40,861 nucleotides of DNA from Fidelibacterota bacterium (GTDB lineage Bacteria > Pseudomonadota > Alphaproteobacteria > Rhodospirillales > Rhodospirillaceae), in the NCBI GenBank assembly GCA_947475295.1, contig CANJLF010000023.1, positions 1 to 40,861 of the forward strand. The letters are read 5' to 3'. Under the pieces are notes generated by a model. That model ran no database searches, had not been told where the DNA came from, and worked only from the letters and a program-made list of their open reading frames with translations. Below are positions 1 through 7,905 of the stretch, one piece after another; the first letter of the stretch is position 1; each line of letters begins with the position of its first letter. The position numbers were made by a program, and so were the translations under genes.

Positions 1-145
1 ATTACAACACGAAGAGACCCCATTCGGCGCTCGGCTATAGACCACCGGCGCCGGTGGCATATAGCCCGATTCCAACGCCACTCGATCAGACCGCTATCAT
101 GCAGTAAACTAACATTACGACTGGTACAGAAAATCGGTCAGGTCA
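1..145 (+). mobile_element. Right end of an IS3/IS481-type insertion sequence
   Basis: The window opens inside an insertion sequence. A transposase tail is read at 3-107. It is followed by about 38 bp of non-coding sequence ending in the direct doublet ggtcaggtca (136-145), which resembles the terminal repeats I remember for IS3-family elements. The left end is outside the window, so the inverted repeat and target duplication cannot be checked. Immediately after it the 2OG oxygenase frame resumes mid-domain, so the element probably inserted into that gene. The exact right border (about 145) is an estimate. Confidence 0.6.
3..107 (+). CDS. IS3/IS481-family transposase, C-terminal fragment (5' cut by window edge)
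   Basis: Frame 3 reads YNTKRPHSALGYRPPAP and then about 17 residues to a TAA at 105-107. The YNxxRPHSxLGYxPPAP signature is the C-terminal end of the rve/DDE integrase core in IS3 and IS481 transposases, just after the catalytic Glu region. Only the last 34 residues are inside the window, so subgroup and integrity are unknown. It is transcribed toward the truncated 2OG oxygenase and could provide read-through transcription. The motif makes the family call quite firm; IS3 versus IS481 is not resolved. Confidence 0.75.
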   Translation, partial: YNTKRPHSALGYRPPAPVAYSPIPTPLDQTAIMQ

Positions 146-156
146 GTCCGCGCATT

Positions 157-741
157 GTGGTGATCGACAATTTTCTCACTGCCGAGGCACTCGAAAAGAT
201 TCGCGAGTTCTGCCGGTGCTCCACCGTGTGGCGGGTATCCTATGAGTCGGGTTACCTCGGCACGATTCCCGAGCATGGATTCGCCTCTCCGCTCCTGGCG
301 CAAATTGCCACGGAGCTGCGCGATAAGTTTCCGGAAATCATCGGCGATCATCGCTTAAGAAATTTTTGGGGCTTTAGTTACGACAGCCGGCTCAAGGGAA
401 TTGGCATTCATGCCGACCAGGCGGCGGTGAATGTCAATTTCTGGATTACCCCGGATGAGGCCAACCTCGACCCCGAGACCGGCGGGTTGATCATCTGGGA
501 CGTCGCGTCACCGGAAGACTGGGACTTCAGAAAGTACAACACCGACGGGCCTGCGATGCGGGCGTTTCTCGCGCGCACGGGCTCCAAAGCCGTGCGAGAG
601 CCCTACCGCGCCAACCGGGCGGTGATATTTGACTCCGACCTGTTCCATGAAACCGATGCGATCGCGTTCAAGGACGGGTACGTCAACCGGCGCATCAACA
701 TCACCATGCTCTACGGCAGGCGCACATATTACGGGAAGTGA
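157..741 (+). CDS. 2OG-Fe(II) oxygenase-like protein, probably 5'-truncated by the IS
   Basis: The 194-residue product keeps the double-stranded beta-helix core of 2-oxoglutarate/Fe(II) dioxygenases: HxD at His85-Asp87 (IHADQ), a distal His164 in DLFHETD, and Arg178/179 in RRINIT to hold 2-oxoglutarate. These residues fit an active iron site; the substrate (protein or small-molecule hydroxylation) is unknown. The GTG at 157 is the first usable start, but homology-like sequence (SPRIVVIDNFL) already begins at about 145, directly at the IS end. The native N-terminus has therefore probably been lost to the insertion. No good ribosome-binding site precedes 157. It may be a remnant or may be expressed from an IS promoter. 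Such oxygenases often sit with TPR proteins and glycosyltransferases, which also occur in this window. Confidence 0.75.
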   Translation: MVIDNFLTAEALEKIREFCRCSTVWRVSYESGYLGTIPEHGFASPLLAQIATELRDKFPEIIGDHRLRNFWGFSYDSRLKGIGIHADQAAVNVNFWITPDEANLDPETGGLIIWDVASPEDWDFRKYNTDGPAMRAFLARTGSKAVREPYRANRAVIFDSDLFHETDAIAFKDGYVNRRINITMLYGRRTYYGK

Positions 742-804
742 GATGCGCGGCTGGTTGGCAGCATGAAAATCTTCGACGAGGCCTGATGCATTTTTTGAAT
801 GTGA

Positions 805-835
805 GCAATTAATTGTACCTGGTACAATTAATTGC
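805..835. promoter_or_regulatory. 31-bp perfect palindrome, operator for the cupin gene
   Basis: Two 15-bp arms meet at one central base; the core is TTGTACCTGGTACAA. The palindrome ends 28 bp before the cupin start at 864 and contains TGGTACAAT, an extended -10-like sequence, so a bound repressor would block the promoter. A second palindrome with the same core lies at 1897-1915. Size and symmetry suit a dimeric HTH repressor (TetR or GntR type), but no such regulator gene is nearby. Symmetry is seen directly; function is inferred. Confidence 0.65.
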
Positions 836-863
836 ACTTGGTCAAGTCAACGGAGGAGAGGAT

Positions 864-1283
864 ATGCACATGCGCATTCAGCGCAACGGATCGGCGCCAT
901 CGCGGAAAGGACCTGCGGAAAACTTTACCGGAGTGGTCCGGTTTGACAGCCCATTTCAGGCCGATGCGCCGGCACGTGTCTTTGGGGTCATTGTCACCTT
1001 CGAGCCTGGGGCGCGCACAAATTGGCATACGCATCCACTTGGTCAAACGCTCGTCGTCACAGCAGGTGTTGGTTGGACCCAGTGCGAAGGCGGGCCCAAA
1101 GCCGAAATCCGAGCGGGGGACGTCATTTGGTGTCCGTGTCAGCGCCGCCACTGGCATGGCGCGACGCCGACCACGGCAATGACTCACGTGGCCATCACGG
1201 AAGTGCTCGACGGCAAGCATATCGATTGGATGGAACCCGTCACGGACGATCAATACCTTGCTGCTCCCGTGCAGAAGGACTGA
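864..1283 (+). CDS. Cupin protein of the (R)-mandelonitrile lyase-like family
   Basis: The 139-residue single-domain cupin matches the bacterial cupin hydroxynitrile lyase family (GtHNL type) along its whole length as I remember it. The metal ligands are present as His55 and His57 (NWHTHPLG), Gln61, and His96 (RRHWHG). This is the His-His-Gln-His set of that Mn-dependent family at the same spacing. Family members cleave or form cyanohydrins, but many relatives are uncharacterised, so the real substrate is open. The ATG at 864 follows a clear GGAGGAGAGG ribosome-binding site, so the longer TTG-initiated frame from 813 is rejected. It has no signal peptide. Expression is probably controlled by the palindrome at 805-835. 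Confidence 0.85.
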   Translation: MHMRIQRNGSAPSRKGPAENFTGVVRFDSPFQADAPARVFGVIVTFEPGARTNWHTHPLGQTLVVTAGVGWTQCEGGPKAEIRAGDVIWCPCQRRHWHGATPTTAMTHVAITEVLDGKHIDWMEPVTDDQYLAAPVQKD

Positions 1284-1482
1284 GCCTTCGCATTTGTTCG
1301 CAGCCGGGCGGGTCTGCCGGGATTGCTTTAGAGCGATGCGCCATCGGTTCTCTTTTCCGTCTCTGGTGGCGCACCATCTGCATTCGGCGCGGAGCCCACA
1401 ATTTATTGTTATTGATGAGCCGTGAATGGCCAGAGACCGGTGCGGCCGTGGTCATTTTCTCCCGTACTGGTCAACTTGCGCC

Positions 1483-1797
1483 TCACCGCTTCTTCACGAA
1501 TTCGGCGCGCAGCACGAGACCCTTTATGCCGTCGTAGCGGCAGTCAATCTCTTGCGGATCACCGGTCAGGCGGATCGATTTGATGAGGGTGCCGCGACGC
1601 AGGACCTGTCCCGCACCCTTGACATCAAGATCTTTGATCAGCGTCACCTGGTCTCCGTCGGCAAGCACGTTGCCGACAGAATCGCGCACCACCACCTCGC
1701 CGGCTTTGGCCGCGTCCACCTGCTTTGCACGCATCTTGCCGGCAGGAATCCATTCACCGCTTTCATCGTCGTAAACGTAGTCGTCGTCGCCGGACAT
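1483..1797 (-). CDS. PhnA-domain protein (alkylphosphonate-uptake PhnA family)
   Basis: The 104-residue product has a C-terminal PhnA domain (about residues 35-104): RDSVGNVLADGDQVTLIKDL, then basic beta strands and the ending AEFVKKR, which is typical of the family. The N-terminal zinc ribbon of full PhnA (CxxC pairs) is absent; residues 1-22 are instead acidic and aromatic (DDDYVYDDESGEW). PhnA is not required for phosphonate cleavage despite its name, and its role is unknown. The start at 1797 (MSGDD) is chosen for the AAGGAG six bases upstream; an adjacent ATG at 1800 is possible. The operator-like palindrome at 1897-1915 lies about 100 bp upstream and may control it together with the cupin. 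Confidence 0.8.
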   Translation of the reverse strand: MSGDDDYVYDDESGEWIPAGKMRAKQVDAAKAGEVVVRDSVGNVLADGDQVTLIKDLDVKGAGQVLRRGTLIKSIRLTGDPQEIDCRYDGIKGLVLRAEFVKKR

Positions 1798-1896
1798 CAT
1801 CAACTCCTTAAATCGGGCTAGGCTGCCGTAGATGTACGTAAACCATATTTGACCTCGCGCTTCTATACACTTACCGTGCACGTTATCGACTTCAGA

Positions 1897-1915
1897 AATT
1901 GTACCGGGTACAATT
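1897..1915. promoter_or_regulatory. 19-bp palindrome, second copy of the operator core
   Basis: AATTGTACC and GGTACAATT flank a single central G. This is the same core as the 31-bp palindrome at 805-835 with shorter arms. It lies in the divergent region between the PhnA-domain gene (minus, start 1797) and the DUF6948-like gene (plus, start 2072). It is nearer to the former, where it would sit just upstream of a possible minus-strand -10 (tataga, complement of 1862-1867). Two sites of one type imply a shared regulator encoded elsewhere. Confidence 0.6.
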
Positions 1916-2071
1916 ATCTGTCTAGATGTTGGCGGTGGCTCCTGCATCTTTGAAACTGCTACGCTCGTTTAAGTGTGATTCACTAGCAGCTCTCTTCCGT
2001 CCCTGTTGGCACGCTAAACTTTTGCTGCAAGCAATGTCCGCACACTTGTTGAACTCTCGGGAGACCACGCA

Positions 2072-2413
2072 ATGGCCGTGAAACAGAAGCCGGTTCAAAA
2101 TCAAAAGAAGTCCCCGAAGGCCAAGGTGGACGCCGCTGATGCGTCTTTCGGAGCTTACACCCACCTTGGAATGCAGCTCGCCATTCTGGATCGCGGTTTT
2201 ATTTATGTCGGCGACGTGAAGGCCGACAGCGCGTGGTGCATCATCTCAAACGCGAGAAACGTGCGCCGCTGGGGCACGAAGGAGGGCCTTGGAGAATTGG
2301 CGCTCAAAGGCCCCTTACCCGACACGCAGCTTGACGATACGGGCACGGTGCGCGCGCCCATGAAATCAGTCATCGCTTTGATTGCTTGCAACCCACGCAA
2401 ATGGAAACCATGA
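2072..2413 (+). CDS. DUF6948-like small protein (phage-associated type)
   Basis: The 113-residue protein has a lysine-rich N-terminus (residues 1-20) and a compact domain with RGFIYVGDV, NARNVRRWGT, GLGELALKGP, LDDTGTV and a final W. I remember this pattern from the uncharacterised DUF6948 family, common in tailed phages and prophages; the family name is my recollection and unverified. Function is unknown. It overlaps the Gly-rich gene downstream by an ATGA (2410-2413), so the two are probably translated together. No other phage genes are recognisable around them, so this looks like an isolated cargo or remnant pair rather than a prophage. Confidence 0.7.
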   Translation: MAVKQKPVQNQKKSPKAKVDAADASFGAYTHLGMQLAILDRGFIYVGDVKADSAWCIISNARNVRRWGTKEGLGELALKGPLPDTQLDDTGTVRAPMKSVIALIACNPRKWKP

Positions 2414-2712
2414 GAACGCTGACGCTGGATGGATCGGGCTACGGTTACGTTTCGGGATCGGGCCTCGGTGACGGCTGCGGGGCAAACGCACTCGATTTCG
2501 CCGGGTTCGGCGACGGCGCCGGCGATGGCACCGGCGGCGGCTTTCGCGTCGCGTTCGGTGCCGGCTTTGGATACACCGACCGCCACGGCGGCGGCTATGG
2601 CGACGGGTACGGATATGGCTACGCCAACGGATCGACCTGCGACGGCGCCGGCTGCGGTTACGGAGCGGAAGACGGCGATGGCGCCTCCCCCGCCGTCGAT
2701 GTGCGCCCCTAA
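2410..2712 (+). CDS. Gly/Asp/Tyr-rich low-complexity protein
   Basis: About 100 residues in which Gly, Asp, Tyr and Ala dominate as short degenerate repeats (GYGYVSGSG, GYGDGYGYGYANG). There is no signal peptide, membrane segment or recognisable domain; only the first few residues (MRTLTLDGSGYG) look like a fixed head. The start is uncertain: ATG at 2410 overlaps the upstream stop (ATGA coupling), ATG at 2401 is also possible. Because the DNA is a GGC/GAC/TAC-type repeat, several frames stay open, but the coupling and the repeated peptide pattern favour this one. Its partnership with a phage-type gene suggests a structural or decoration role, which is speculation. Confidence 0.55.
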   Translation: MRTLTLDGSGYGYVSGSGLGDGCGANALDFAGFGDGAGDGTGGGFRVAFGAGFGYTDRHGGGYGDGYGYGYANGSTCDGAGCGYGAEDGDGASPAVDVRP

Positions 2713-2937
2713 GGCCGCTTACCCCCCAAGGTTCTCACCCCTTTTTCTTAGCGCGCGTGGCGCGGCGACGCCGCCGCTTCACTCCGGGCTTTCTGTTACA
2801 CATGCATACAAGCACCACGCGCATGTGAAGGCGTTCCAGTTGACTGTCTTGCCGGTAGTTGAGACAACAAGGCCGATGACGCACACCTTGGGCGAACACC
2901 TTGGGGTGACAAGGTTGGTTCTGCCTCGGGGGTTTTT

Positions 2938-4926
2938 ATGTACGTGAGCGGTGGGTCGAGTGCGCCGGCGCAAGCCAGGTCGGGCGCCGCGCGGCAAATG
3001 CGTCATTGGTTAATCGGCGCCGTCGCCGGCGTTTTCGCGTATGTTTTCCCTGGGGCGGAAGCCGCCGCGCAGTCGTCCACGAACGTCGCGAACGTCGCGG
3101 TCGACGCCTTCGGCGAGCGCGTCGGCTCGGAGCAGATCGGCCTCTACAACGAAGGGTCCGTGCGCGGATTCAGCCTGCAGGATTCCGGCAATTACCGGAT
3201 CGACGGCGCCTATTTCATCCGCTCGGCCAACATCCCTCCGCTCGCCTTCGACGGCACCACCATCCGCGTCGGCATCAACGCGCTGGGCGTCGATTTTCCA
3301 GCGCCCTCGGGAATCGTCGAGTACCGACTATCCACCGCGCGCCCCGGCTTCAATGAGGAGTTCGAGGCCACGCCGCTTAGGGACTACGGCGGCAATGCCT
3401 GGCTGCTGAAAGGCTCGGCGGCGACGCAAGACGGCAAGTACGGCGCCGCTTACGGCGTCGCGGTCATGAACGAAAAAGGATACGATGGCCAGAAGCGCCA
3501 TCCCCGATGGTACACCTTCATCCCGACGTGGCGGCCCAACGAAAAATTCGAGCTGCGGGGCTTTTTCTCCCTCGACCGGTTCCAGCGAACCGGCGGCGAA
3601 TATGTGTTCGTGCTTTCGGGCACCGAGCTGCCGGCGGCCCTGCCGGAATCCACTAAGAACTGGGCCGACTGGGCCTCTACGAACCAGTACCAATTCGGGA
3701 GCGGGGCCATTGCGCGCTATAGATTCTCGGACCGCGTGGCGCTGCAAACCTCGTTCATCTGGACCAAGCTGGAACGCTGGCGCCAGGATTCCGTCACGCA
3801 TACCATCGGCGCCGACGGCACCGGTACATCGACCGCCATCCGCGGACGCCCGATTGAGGCACATTCGAAAGCCGTTGAGACGCGCCTTCACTGGCAGCTG
3901 ACGGAAGGCCAGCGCCTGTTCGGCACGGCGCGCTGGCGCATCTCCGACACCGACTCTCGCCCGGCGGGTTCGCTCGCGCTGGGCGCTTTCAACATGTTCG
4001 ACGGGCTGTCGTCGACGCCTGCGCCTGCCCCTCTGTCCGAGATTGTGGCCACCCATGACGAAGCCCGCCAGATCATGGGCGGCATCGGCTATGAGGCCGA
4101 CATCACCGATGCGATCTGGCTGCGCGGCTCGGTCCTAAAGACGCGCTATCAGAAGGATCGCACGCCGCCGGGCGGGACGACCCTCAGCAGTCGGGCGACG
4201 CCATGGCTCTACGATTTTGCGGCCACGTTCACGCCGACCGAAAGCCTGACGTTGTTCGCGACGTCGGTGCGCGGGCAGGAAGAGTCGGGCGTCGCGCCCA
4301 GCAACGCCGCCAACCGCAACGAGGTGCTGCCCGCCGTGCTGGCAACGCAGTACGAGCTTGGCCTGCGCTATCGCATCTCGCCGACCATGACCTTGATCAG
4401 TTCACTGTTTCAGATCGAGAAGCCGACGCCGGGGCTGGACGTCACCAATGTCTATCGCCTAGTGGGCGACGCGCGTCACCGCGGCCTCGAAGTGTCCTTC
4501 GTCGGACGCCCCCATCCGACGGTCAATATTGTCAGCGGCTTTGTCTTGCTGGACGCGGACCGCCGCGGCGAGCTCATCGATAGCGGCGCGCTGGCGGGAC
4601 GTGCCGTCGGTGTCCCGAAAGTCACCGGACTTCTCAACGTCACCTATTCGCCGCCGTTCCTGCAGGGTCTGTCCATCGACAGCCAGATCAATACGCAGAC
4701 CAATACGCTGCTCAATCCCCGCACCCGCGTGACGACGCCGGCCTACACCACGCTCGATCTGGGATTTCGATATGCGTTTACCGTGGGAGACGCGCGGATG
4801 ACCCTGCGGGGCCGCGTCGGCAATGTGTTCGACGAGGACACCTGGACGGCGAGCCGCAGCGAGACATTGAATCGCATTGGCCCGCGCGCCTACCGGCTCG
4901 CGCTCACCACCAATTTTAGTCACTGA
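2938..4926 (+). CDS. TonB-dependent outer-membrane receptor (siderophore-receptor type)
   Basis: The 662-residue protein has an N-terminal signal sequence (hydrophobic stretch MRHWLIGAVAGVFAYVF, cleaved near AEAAAQ). It then has a plug-like region (GSVRGFSLQDSGNYRIDGAY is typical of receptor plugs) and a long alternating beta-barrel with many aromatic strand ends, finishing RAYRLALTTNFSH. Receptors of this class import ferric siderophores or other large ligands using TonB energy. The plug is short and no clear TonB box is visible. The C-terminus ends in His rather than the usual Phe, although an Asn-Phe sits three residues before it. The start may be the ATG at 2938 or the one at 2998 that begins the signal peptide. 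No regulator or siderophore gene is adjacent, so the ligand is unknown. Confidence 0.85.
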   Translation: MYVSGGSSAPAQARSGAARQMRHWLIGAVAGVFAYVFPGAEAAAQSSTNVANVAVDAFGERVGSEQIGLYNEGSVRGFSLQDSGNYRIDGAYFIRSANIPPLAFDGTTIRVGINALGVDFPAPSGIVEYRLSTARPGFNEEFEATPLRDYGGNAWLLKGSAATQDGKYGAAYGVAVMNEKGYDGQKRHPRWYTFIPTWRPNEKFELRGFFSLDRFQRTGGEYVFVLSGTELPAALPESTKNWADWASTNQYQFGSGAIARYRFSDRVALQTSFIWTKLERWRQDSVTHTIGADGTGTSTAIRGRPIEAHSKAVETRLHWQLTEGQRLFGTARWRISDTDSRPAGSLALGAFNMFDGLSSTPAPAPLSEIVATHDEARQIMGGIGYEADITDAIWLRGSVLKTRYQKDRTPPGGTTLSSRATPWLYDFAATFTPTESLTLFATSVRGQEESGVAPSNAANRNEVLPAVLATQYELGLRYRISPTMTLISSLFQIEKPTPGLDVTNVYRLVGDARHRGLEVSFVGRPHPTVNIVSGFVLLDADRRGELIDSGALAGRAVGVPKVTGLLNVTYSPPFLQGLSIDSQINTQTNTLLNPRTRVTTPAYTTLDLGFRYAFTVGDARMTLRGRVGNVFDEDTWTASRSETLNRIGPRAYRLALTTNFSH

Positions 4927-4960
4927 TTTAGTCCTTGGGCGTTTGCGCGACGACGACGCC

Positions 4961-6781
4961 TTATCGGCGGCCAAGACGCCGCCGCATATCGTCGCGCGCG
5001 GTGCGCGCAGCGAAGAAATCGGGCTTGAGCGCGAGGGCCTGATCGAATCCGGCGATCGCTTCGTCGAAACGCGACAGATCCGCAAGCACCAGTGCGCGAT
5101 CATAGTAAAACTCCGGCGAGGGCCGCAAAGCCACGGCCTTGTCGTAGCTCGAGAGCGCTTCTTCCCCGCGGCCGAGGCTATGAAGCACCGAGCCTTTGGT
5201 CATCAAAGCCTGGACATATGAGGGCTGGATCGCAAGCGCCGCGTCGAAACTCGCAAGCGCATCCTGCGGACGATTGAGGTGCAGGAGCGCGACGCCGCGA
5301 TTGTTCAGAACATCTGCGGCGTAGGGATTTTTTTGGAGCGCTAGATCGAAACTGGCAATGCCTTGTTCAATCCGCCCCAGGCTGGAGAGCGCGATACCGC
5401 GGTTATTGTAGGCTTCCGCGTGATCGGGATTGAGCGCGATAGCGCGGTCATAGCTCGCAACAGCCTCCGCGAACTTCCCTTGCTGCGACAACAGTACGCC
5501 GAAGAAGTAGTTGGCCATCGCATTATCCGGTTCGCGGCGCACGACCTCGGCGCACTTATCAGCGGCCGCGGCAATATTACCTGTGCGATGCAAGAGCATG
5601 GCGTCTTGTAGCCCAACCGGCAGGGACTCGTTTTTGGCCGCAGCGCGCCTTGGCTGCGCCATCGCGTTTGCGCCCTCGCGCCGCGCCGCCACCGCCGGCG
5701 CCAGGAACGCCTCCCATTGTTCAGCGCGACGTGCCCACGTGTACGCGCGGTTGACCGCCTGCAGTTGCGTGAAGCGCTGTAGCGCCCAGACTTTGGGATC
5801 GCGCCGAAATTCCATCTCGTTCTTTTCCAGAAGCTTCGTGAAGCCCGCGATGTGTTCCTCGCGGTAGATCGTGCCGCCCTTGGCTGGGACCAGGTCGGCA
5901 AAGCCCAACGTGGTTTCGGGGAGAGCGCCGAGATCATTGCTGATCACTTTGGCGCCCGCCGCCATCGCTTCCATCGCAACGATGCAGGAGCTCTCGATGA
6001 AAGTGGAGGGATAGGTCAGGAACGCCGCGCCGCGGAAAGCCTCGGCCAGCTTTTTCTGGCTCACGCCGCCATGGGTGTGAATGCGAGGGTTACGTCGCGC
6101 GGCATCGAATATTGCCGTGTAGTCTTGCCCCTTCAACTGATAAGTTTCCGCCGAGGAATAAACATCCAACTCGACTTGGCCCTTCGCCTGGCCCATCACC
6201 TCCACCAGCTGGTCGAGCCCGCGGAACGGCATGCTGGCATAGATGGCGCGATTCTGTTTGGCGGCGAGCACCTCTTCGGCCGAGGCGAACATATTCTCGA
6301 AACACGGCGCGATGGCGTTGCCAATCGCGACCGTGGGCGCGGAAATTTTGAAGGCATCGCGCAGGGTCGCGCTGACGCATACCGCGGCATCCAACGTATT
6401 CTGAAGGGTGCTTAACGACTTCAATGCGGGCTGATCGGGATAGATATGCAGCCAGACGACATTAAAAGTTCTGGGACTCGCACTTTTTATGATGGGCGCG
6501 ATGTCGGGATAGTTGATCGCGATAATGGCGTCATAGGCGCCGTCGCGGAAAAATCCGGCCGGCTGCCGCAACACCGCGTCCAGCGAGACATGCCGAACGC
6601 CCATCAGGATCTCGGGAGTATTATCCGGCAGTGTGGCCGCCAGGGTTACGTCATGCCCGCGCGTCGCCAGCGCCCGCGCCAAGTAACAGGCGCTGGACGC
6701 CATGCCGCCCAGCGGCCGCTCTTCCGGCGTCGCGACGTTGAACGTCAGGGTGGTGGGGAGGTCGATAAAGAGAATTCGCAT
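4961..6781 (-). CDS. Glycosyltransferase family 4-like domain fused to TPR repeats
   Basis: The 606-residue fusion begins with a GT-B fold glycosyltransferase (about 1-375). The N-terminal Rossmann half starts MRILFIDLP and has LGGMASSACYLARAL; the donor-binding half has YPSTFIESSCIVAMEAMAAG, the E-x7-E-like region of GT4 enzymes. Residues about 395-600 form roughly six tetratricopeptide repeats (for example AEAYNNRGIALSSLGRIEQ, AADVLNNRGVALLHLNRPQ). It probably transfers a sugar onto a protein or surface glycan, with the TPRs acting as protein-binding scaffold. ATG 6781 is preferred over an in-frame GTG at 6796. The first part of the gene and its leader are duplicated at 7833-7938. It ends convergently 34 bp from the TonB receptor. 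Confidence 0.88.
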   Translation of the reverse strand: MRILFIDLPTTLTFNVATPEERPLGGMASSACYLARALATRGHDVTLAATLPDNTPEILMGVRHVSLDAVLRQPAGFFRDGAYDAIIAINYPDIAPIIKSASPRTFNVVWLHIYPDQPALKSLSTLQNTLDAAVCVSATLRDAFKISAPTVAIGNAIAPCFENMFASAEEVLAAKQNRAIYASMPFRGLDQLVEVMGQAKGQVELDVYSSAETYQLKGQDYTAIFDAARRNPRIHTHGGVSQKKLAEAFRGAAFLTYPSTFIESSCIVAMEAMAAGAKVISNDLGALPETTLGFADLVPAKGGTIYREEHIAGFTKLLEKNEMEFRRDPKVWALQRFTQLQAVNRAYTWARRAEQWEAFLAPAVAARREGANAMAQPRRAAAKNESLPVGLQDAMLLHRTGNIAAAADKCAEVVRREPDNAMANYFFGVLLSQQGKFAEAVASYDRAIALNPDHAEAYNNRGIALSSLGRIEQGIASFDLALQKNPYAADVLNNRGVALLHLNRPQDALASFDAALAIQPSYVQALMTKGSVLHSLGRGEEALSSYDKAVALRPSPEFYYDRALVLADLSRFDEAIAGFDQALALKPDFFAARTARDDMRRRLGRR

Positions 6782-6829
6782 AGGAGCGAAGATCACATAT
6801 TTTCAGCCGGTGGCAAACTAGTCTTCGGC
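6724..6829 (-). repeat. Direct repeat copy A (5' end and leader of the glycosyltransferase gene)
   Basis: This segment covers roughly the first 19 codons of the glycosyltransferase gene and about 48 bp of its leader. A second copy in the same orientation lies at 7833-7938. By hand alignment the two differ at about 13 of 105 positions, with a fully identical 25-bp block in the leader (6785-6809). Differences within the coding part are mostly transitions, as expected for an old duplication. Confidence 0.75.
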
Positions 6830-7035
6830 GCCGACTGGGAGTCTGGGGGTCGTGAATTCGCATCTCGCCGGGAACGCCGCTTTTTCATAGCGAGCAGAGG
6901 CGAGCCTAGAAAAGCTGGCGCGCGGCCGAGCGAAGCGAGGCGGCTATGTCAGGAAGCCTCGGATCGCAGCGGAGGCGGACCTCAAATTAATTGCCCGTGG
7001 CGCCAATTATTGAGGACGCCAGCCACCGCATCGAC

Positions 7036-7560
7036 TCACGGGGACGGTTGCTGCACCAGCAAGTTGAAGGTGGTGAGGACTTTGCGCATGCCGGCGGTAA
7101 TTGCCTCCGCGGTGCGGGTCGATCCCGAGACATTTATAATTTCTCCTTTTTTTTCGAGGTCGCCGTATTTCTTGCCTTTGAATTGGGCGCGCCACGCGGG
7201 CTCCGTCACCCGGTCGTAGTAGGGCATGCATGCCAAGACTTCTACGCCCGTGACGATGCCGTTGTCGTCGAGAGCGATTGCATAGGTATCTGTTGTGTTC
7301 ACCGCCTCGACTTGGTCGACAATGAACCAGCCGCCGGTCGATACCTTCCACAGACGGAACGTGCGGTCGTAGATCTGCGCGCGGGAACGGTCCTGGATGA
7401 GAGTCATCTGCTCATCGGTCAGCACGCGAAAATCGCGCGTGAATGTCGCGCCCGGGAACAGAATGGCCTGGGCTTTTTCACCGGTCAGGTAAACCGCGGT
7501 CGCGTAGGCTGGCCCCGCCGCGCAAATAGCCGCTGGAATGAGGAGTAGTCGACTGCGCAT
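7036..7560 (-). CDS. Exported FMN-binding domain protein
   Basis: The 174-residue product has a signal peptide (MRSRLLLIPAAICAAGPAYA) and an FMN_bind domain: LWKVSTGGWFIVDQV, YAIALDDNGIVTGVEVL, WRAQFKGKKYGDLEKKGEI and VSGSTRTAEAITAGMRKVL. SGST corresponds to the SGAT motif whose Thr is covalently flavinylated by ApbE in NqrC/RnfG-like proteins, here with Ser in place of Ala. It probably carries electrons in the periplasm. ATG 7560 is chosen because it starts the signal peptide; an upstream ATG at 7605 would bury it. No apbE or membrane redox partner is seen in the window, so the electron donor is unknown. Confidence 0.85.
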   Translation of the reverse strand: MRSRLLLIPAAICAAGPAYATAVYLTGEKAQAILFPGATFTRDFRVLTDEQMTLIQDRSRAQIYDRTFRLWKVSTGGWFIVDQVEAVNTTDTYAIALDDNGIVTGVEVLACMPYYDRVTEPAWRAQFKGKKYGDLEKKGEIINVSGSTRTAEAITAGMRKVLTTFNLLVQQPSP

Positions 7561-7678
7561 GGCAAAACTTTTCCGCACGTTTGCCGACTGCGCCGCCAGG
7601 CGCACCGGACGAAAAGCATTACGTCGATTCTGTCTAAATGATACAGGCCCGCGCCGGCGGCGCTAGGGCTTTTCGGCC

Positions 7679-7701
7679 AAAAAGGCGGCCTTCTCGGCCG
7701 C
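7679..7701 (-). terminator. Intrinsic terminator, minus strand
   Basis: Read on the minus strand, GCGGCC-gagaa-GGCCGC forms a 6-bp GC stem with a 5-nt loop, followed by CTTTTT. It lies directly after the TAA of the relic frame at 7702, as if it once served that gene. Confidence 0.55.
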
Positions 7702-7905
7702 TTACTGGATTTGGACGCGAATGTAAGAGTTTTCTTCGAATTGATTGTACCGATAATTCGTCACCCCAGACCCAAATGCCGCGCGAGCTTGTCGAGGTCT
7801 GGTCCCCGAACTCCACCGCGCCGAAGCCGCCACCGGCGTCGCGACGTTGAACGCCGGGGCGGTAGGGAGGTCGATGAAGATAATGCGCCTGGGCGCGAAG
7901 ATCAC
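7702..7905 (-). pseudogene. Glycosyltransferase relic: 5' end joined to an unrelated tail
   Basis: The frame begins RRIIFIDLPTAPAFNVATP, matching the N-terminus of the glycosyltransferase at 4961-6781 (MRILFIDLPTTLTFNVATP). It then loses all similarity and runs about 45 residues to a stop that sits right on a terminator hairpin. The ATG of the intact gene is replaced by AGG, leaving an in-frame GTG five codons earlier. The simplest reading is a duplicated gene reduced by internal deletion, keeping its leader, first codons and terminator. The tail (ending SYIRVQIQ) is not recognisable. A functional small protein cannot be excluded but is unlikely. Confidence 0.6.

Noticed and set aside
1-156. 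Reading frame of the 2OG oxygenase continuing without stop to the left edge
   Set aside because: The sequence before about 145 encodes a transposase tail in another frame and IS end; the Arg-rich in-frame translation is not protein-like.
6983-7012. aattaattgcccgtggcgccaattatt as a third copy of the TTGTACC operator
   Set aside because: The arms do not pair exactly and the core TACC/GGTA is missing.
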